From an uncultured Solobacterium sp. (GTDB taxonomy: Bacteria > Bacillota_I > Bacilli_A > Erysipelotrichales > Erysipelotrichaceae): DNA of 6,124 nucleotides. Of this stretch, positions 4,068-6,124 are shown piece by piece (the stretch's first letter is position 1; every line of letters begins with the position of its first letter). The stretch spans positions 1 through 6,124 of the forward strand of contig CALBKL010000160.1 in the NCBI GenBank assembly GCA_937895985.1, written 5' to 3'. The notes beneath the pieces are model-generated. The model saw only the letters and a list, made by a program, of their open reading frames with translations. It ran no database searches and was not told where the DNA came from. Position numbers and translations under genes: made by a program.

Positions 4068-6124
4068 ATGAAAATTATTAAAAGGTTTTTTGCATTACTA
4101 GTAGCCCTTACATTTATGCTAGGGTTATTCTCAACAAATTATAATGTATATGCCGATACACAAAAGGATGGCTATAACATTTCGATCTCAAATGTATCAG
4201 TTTCACCAAATCCGGTGACCGTCGGTGCACTTGCATCTTTGAAGTTTGATTTTAATATCTATACTCTGGCGCAAAATGCAATGAATGTGGGTGATACAGT
4301 AACACTTTCTACAAATATTGGAACAATGTTTGGAAATCTGCCAATTACAGATTTACCATTATTTGCCCAAAATGGAGAGCAGATTGCGACAGCAACAATT
4401 ACAGATACTGAAATTAAGTTAACTGTTATATCTGAGTTTCCAACAGATAAGAACTTCTTCTCTGGAAGTGTATATACAGGTGGAAGACTAAAGGCTTTAG
4501 AGAATGGCGCTACTGCAGGTAATCCATCCACAAAGCAATTAACGATTGAAGATGCTAGTACAAACGTAACATTTAACGTTCCACCTACAGTCCCGGGTAC
4601 GTCAACTGGTGGAGGAACTCCAGATCCAAACACGAGAACGATCAATAACCACTTGCTTGAAAAGCAGGGTTGGACTACTGGCTATGATACTGCTCATATT
4701 AAGTTAATTGCGAATCAGATTGGTTCCTTGCGCTTATTTAATACATATAACAATATTGATAGTACCTTTGGAACATATGTTGAACAAACAAATTTAATGG
4801 TTGTGGATAAGATTCCTCATGATGGTATTATCGATGAAAATACAGTTTCCTTTACAGCAGTTCGTTATAATTGGATGGAAGTTCCTGCTAGTGGTAATGC
4901 ATACTATGCTCAAGCAACTCCAGGTACAGTTATGCCAATTGAATATCAAAGTAACTGGATCCCTGTAAAACAGTACTTCACACAGATTTATCAGTTGGGT
5001 TCTGATACATATGATTCTTTTTATGCAAAAGTGAAAGCACAAAAACTAAGCTATGGTATCTTTAGAGACCCAGCAACTGGTGGCGATACATTCATCGCAA
5101 ATATGTCTAATGATTCATTGAAGTATACAGATTTAGAACCAAACTTAGCTGGTATCGCTAAGATTAAAGATATCTATGGTGTAAATGGTCCATCAAATGG
5201 AAACGTGGTTACATTCTTCGCGGAGTTTGATACGCATTATCCAGGTGTTACAGGTTTAGAGAATGTAACAAATACAGGCGAAGTAAAGTCTGATCAAGCA
5301 GCTGAAACAGCTTCTGTTTCTTACACAATTGATAAATCAAGTGGTACAGCATCTGTAGCTGCTGGTACAGTTATCGCTAAGGCTGTAGATGCAAATGACA
5401 ATTCAGAAGTCATTCCTGGAGCAACATTTAAGATTCAACGAAAGATCAACAATACATGGGTTGATTACTTCATTAGAGGACGTAAAGCGACTGCTACAAC
5501 AAATGCGAGTGGTATCGCTACATTCTCGGGTTTATCCGTTGGTAATTATCGCTTAGTACAGGAGAGCAGTCTGGGTGATTACATATTTAATAACGATGAA
5601 TTTAAGCCTAATCCTACTTACGCTACTGCAGGTACATTAGCTGCAACAACGGGTGAGTTTAGTATTACAAGTGCAACACAGCCAGGTTTTGCGACAATTG
5701 TTCCAAACTATTTATCAGTGTCTGTAAAGATTACAGGTTCAAAGGAATATGTTGATCAAAATAATGTTGAAATTACAATTCCTGGAAATACATTTAAGAC
5801 AGTTCTTGCACAGATACCTGGTGAAAACTATGCTGGTGTCACATTACCAACTTCATTGACAGCTGATATTCAGGCTTCTCCACTAGGAGATGGTTCCTTT
5901 GAATTTGATGAAATTAAGTTTACAAAACCAGGAGTATACAAGTTCAGTGTGAAGGAAGATTTAACAAATCCAGTAGATGGCGTAACATATGATACTTCTG
6001 AAAAGATTGTTACGATTACAATTACACAGAACAATGGCACATTGCAAGCTACTGTTGATAGTGAGCCAAGTTTCAAGAATGTATTTAACTATACATATGC
6101 AAACTTCAAGGTGAAGAAGACACT
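4068..6124 (+). CDS. Secreted adhesin/pilin-like surface protein with CnaB and FctA-type domains (N-terminal part)
   Basis: The frame runs off the window end, showing 685 residues. GGGAGG 6 bases before the ATG fixes the start. Residues 1-29 are a signal peptide (KIIKR, hydrophobic core, cleavage after VYA). Residues about 31-173 look like the first immunoglobulin-like domain of MSCRAMM-type adhesins (NVGDTVTLS at 73-81). A Gly/Pro/Thr linker follows (about 174-190), then a second, Tyr- and Asn-rich domain to about 430. Residues about 432-548 form a CnaB/SpaA domain with a probable isopeptide trio: K438 (VIAKAVDAND), E499 (YRLVQE) and N547. Residues about 550-675 resemble the FctA/Spy0128 pilin domain, with K554, E630 (YKFSVKED) and N671 (SFKN). 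A further repeat seems to begin at NFKVKKT. Such proteins are exported and usually fixed to the wall by sortase through an LPXTG end, which would lie outside the window, as would any pilus sortase. It is probably a colonisation adhesin or pilus tip/ancillary subunit; ligand unknown. Confidence 0.85.
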   Translation, partial: MKIIKRFFALLVALTFMLGLFSTNYNVYADTQKDGYNISISNVSVSPNPVTVGALASLKFDFNIYTLAQNAMNVGDTVTLSTNIGTMFGNLPITDLPLFAQNGEQIATATITDTEIKLTVISEFPTDKNFFSGSVYTGGRLKALENGATAGNPSTKQLTIEDASTNVTFNVPPTVPGTSTGGGTPDPNTRTINNHLLEKQGWTTGYDTAHIKLIANQIGSLRLFNTYNNIDSTFGTYVEQTNLMVVDKIPHDGIIDENTVSFTAVRYNWMEVPASGNAYYAQATPGTVMPIEYQSNWIPVKQYFTQIYQLGSDTYDSFYAKVKAQKLSYGIFRDPATGGDTFIANMSNDSLKYTDLEPNLAGIAKIKDIYGVNGPSNGNVVTFFAEFDTHYPGVTGLENVTNTGEVKSDQAAETASVSYTIDKSSGTASVAAGTVIAKAVDANDNSEVIPGATFKIQRKINNTWVDYFIRGRKATATTNASGIATFSGLSVGNYRLVQESSLGDYIFNNDEFKPNPTYATAGTLAATTGEFSITSATQPGFATIVPNYLSVSVKITGSKEYVDQNNVEITIPGNTFKTVLAQIPGENYAGVTLPTSLTADIQASPLGDGSFEFDEIKFTKPGVYKFSVKEDLTNPVDGVTYDTSEKIVTITITQNNGTLQATVDSEPSFKNVFNYTYANFKVKKT

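Noticed and set aside
4259..6076. Minus-strand frames of 128, 82 and 68 codons opposite the adhesin
   Set aside because: The plus-strand adhesin has a signal peptide and recognisable domains over the same bases; these are antisense shadows.

Overview
The window looks like chromosomal DNA of a low-GC Gram-positive bacterium (Bacillota). It opens with the C-terminus of PolC, the Gram-positive replicative DNA polymerase, and closes with the N-terminal two thirds of a CnaB/FctA-type surface adhesin. Genes start with AGGAGG-like ribosome binding sites and the intergenic DNA is AT-rich. A member of the Erysipelotrichia or a neighbouring group is a reasonable guess, but the sequence does not settle it.

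Layout. (1) 1-509: 3' end of polC. (2) About 512-2022: an intact insertion sequence of the IS1202/ISNCY type, starting 2 bases after the polC stop, with a DDE transposase on the minus strand and imperfect terminal inverted repeats. (3) 2023-2270: no protein gene. It holds a good promoter, a possible ~90-nt small RNA ending in an intrinsic terminator, and a second, bidirectional terminator. (4) 2314-3682: a compact plus-strand cluster of very small genes with overlapping or near-touching ends: a 31-residue membrane peptide, a short lipoprotein, a small hydrophilic protein that may be the broken-off end of that lipoprotein, a 64-residue Ala/Gly/Val-rich bacteriocin-like peptide with the strongest ribosome binding site of the cluster, and a DUF3784-like three-helix membrane protein. 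A promoter precedes the cluster and a terminator follows it. (5) 3683-4067: no convincing gene, but a rich regulatory leader with a promoter candidate, a tandem 9-bp repeat at 11-bp pitch, a terminator hairpin inside the probable 5' leader, a competing hairpin and a palindrome beside the ribosome binding site. (6) 4068-6124: a secreted adhesin, cut by the window end.

The most interesting part is the small-gene cluster. The simplest reading is a hydrophobic exported peptide (bacteriocin or signalling peptide) made with a membrane protein that may give immunity. This is inferred from size, composition, order and translational coupling; no transporter or maturation enzyme lies in the window. The adhesin leader is second: a terminator between promoter and start codon suggests conditional readthrough of a surface protein gene.
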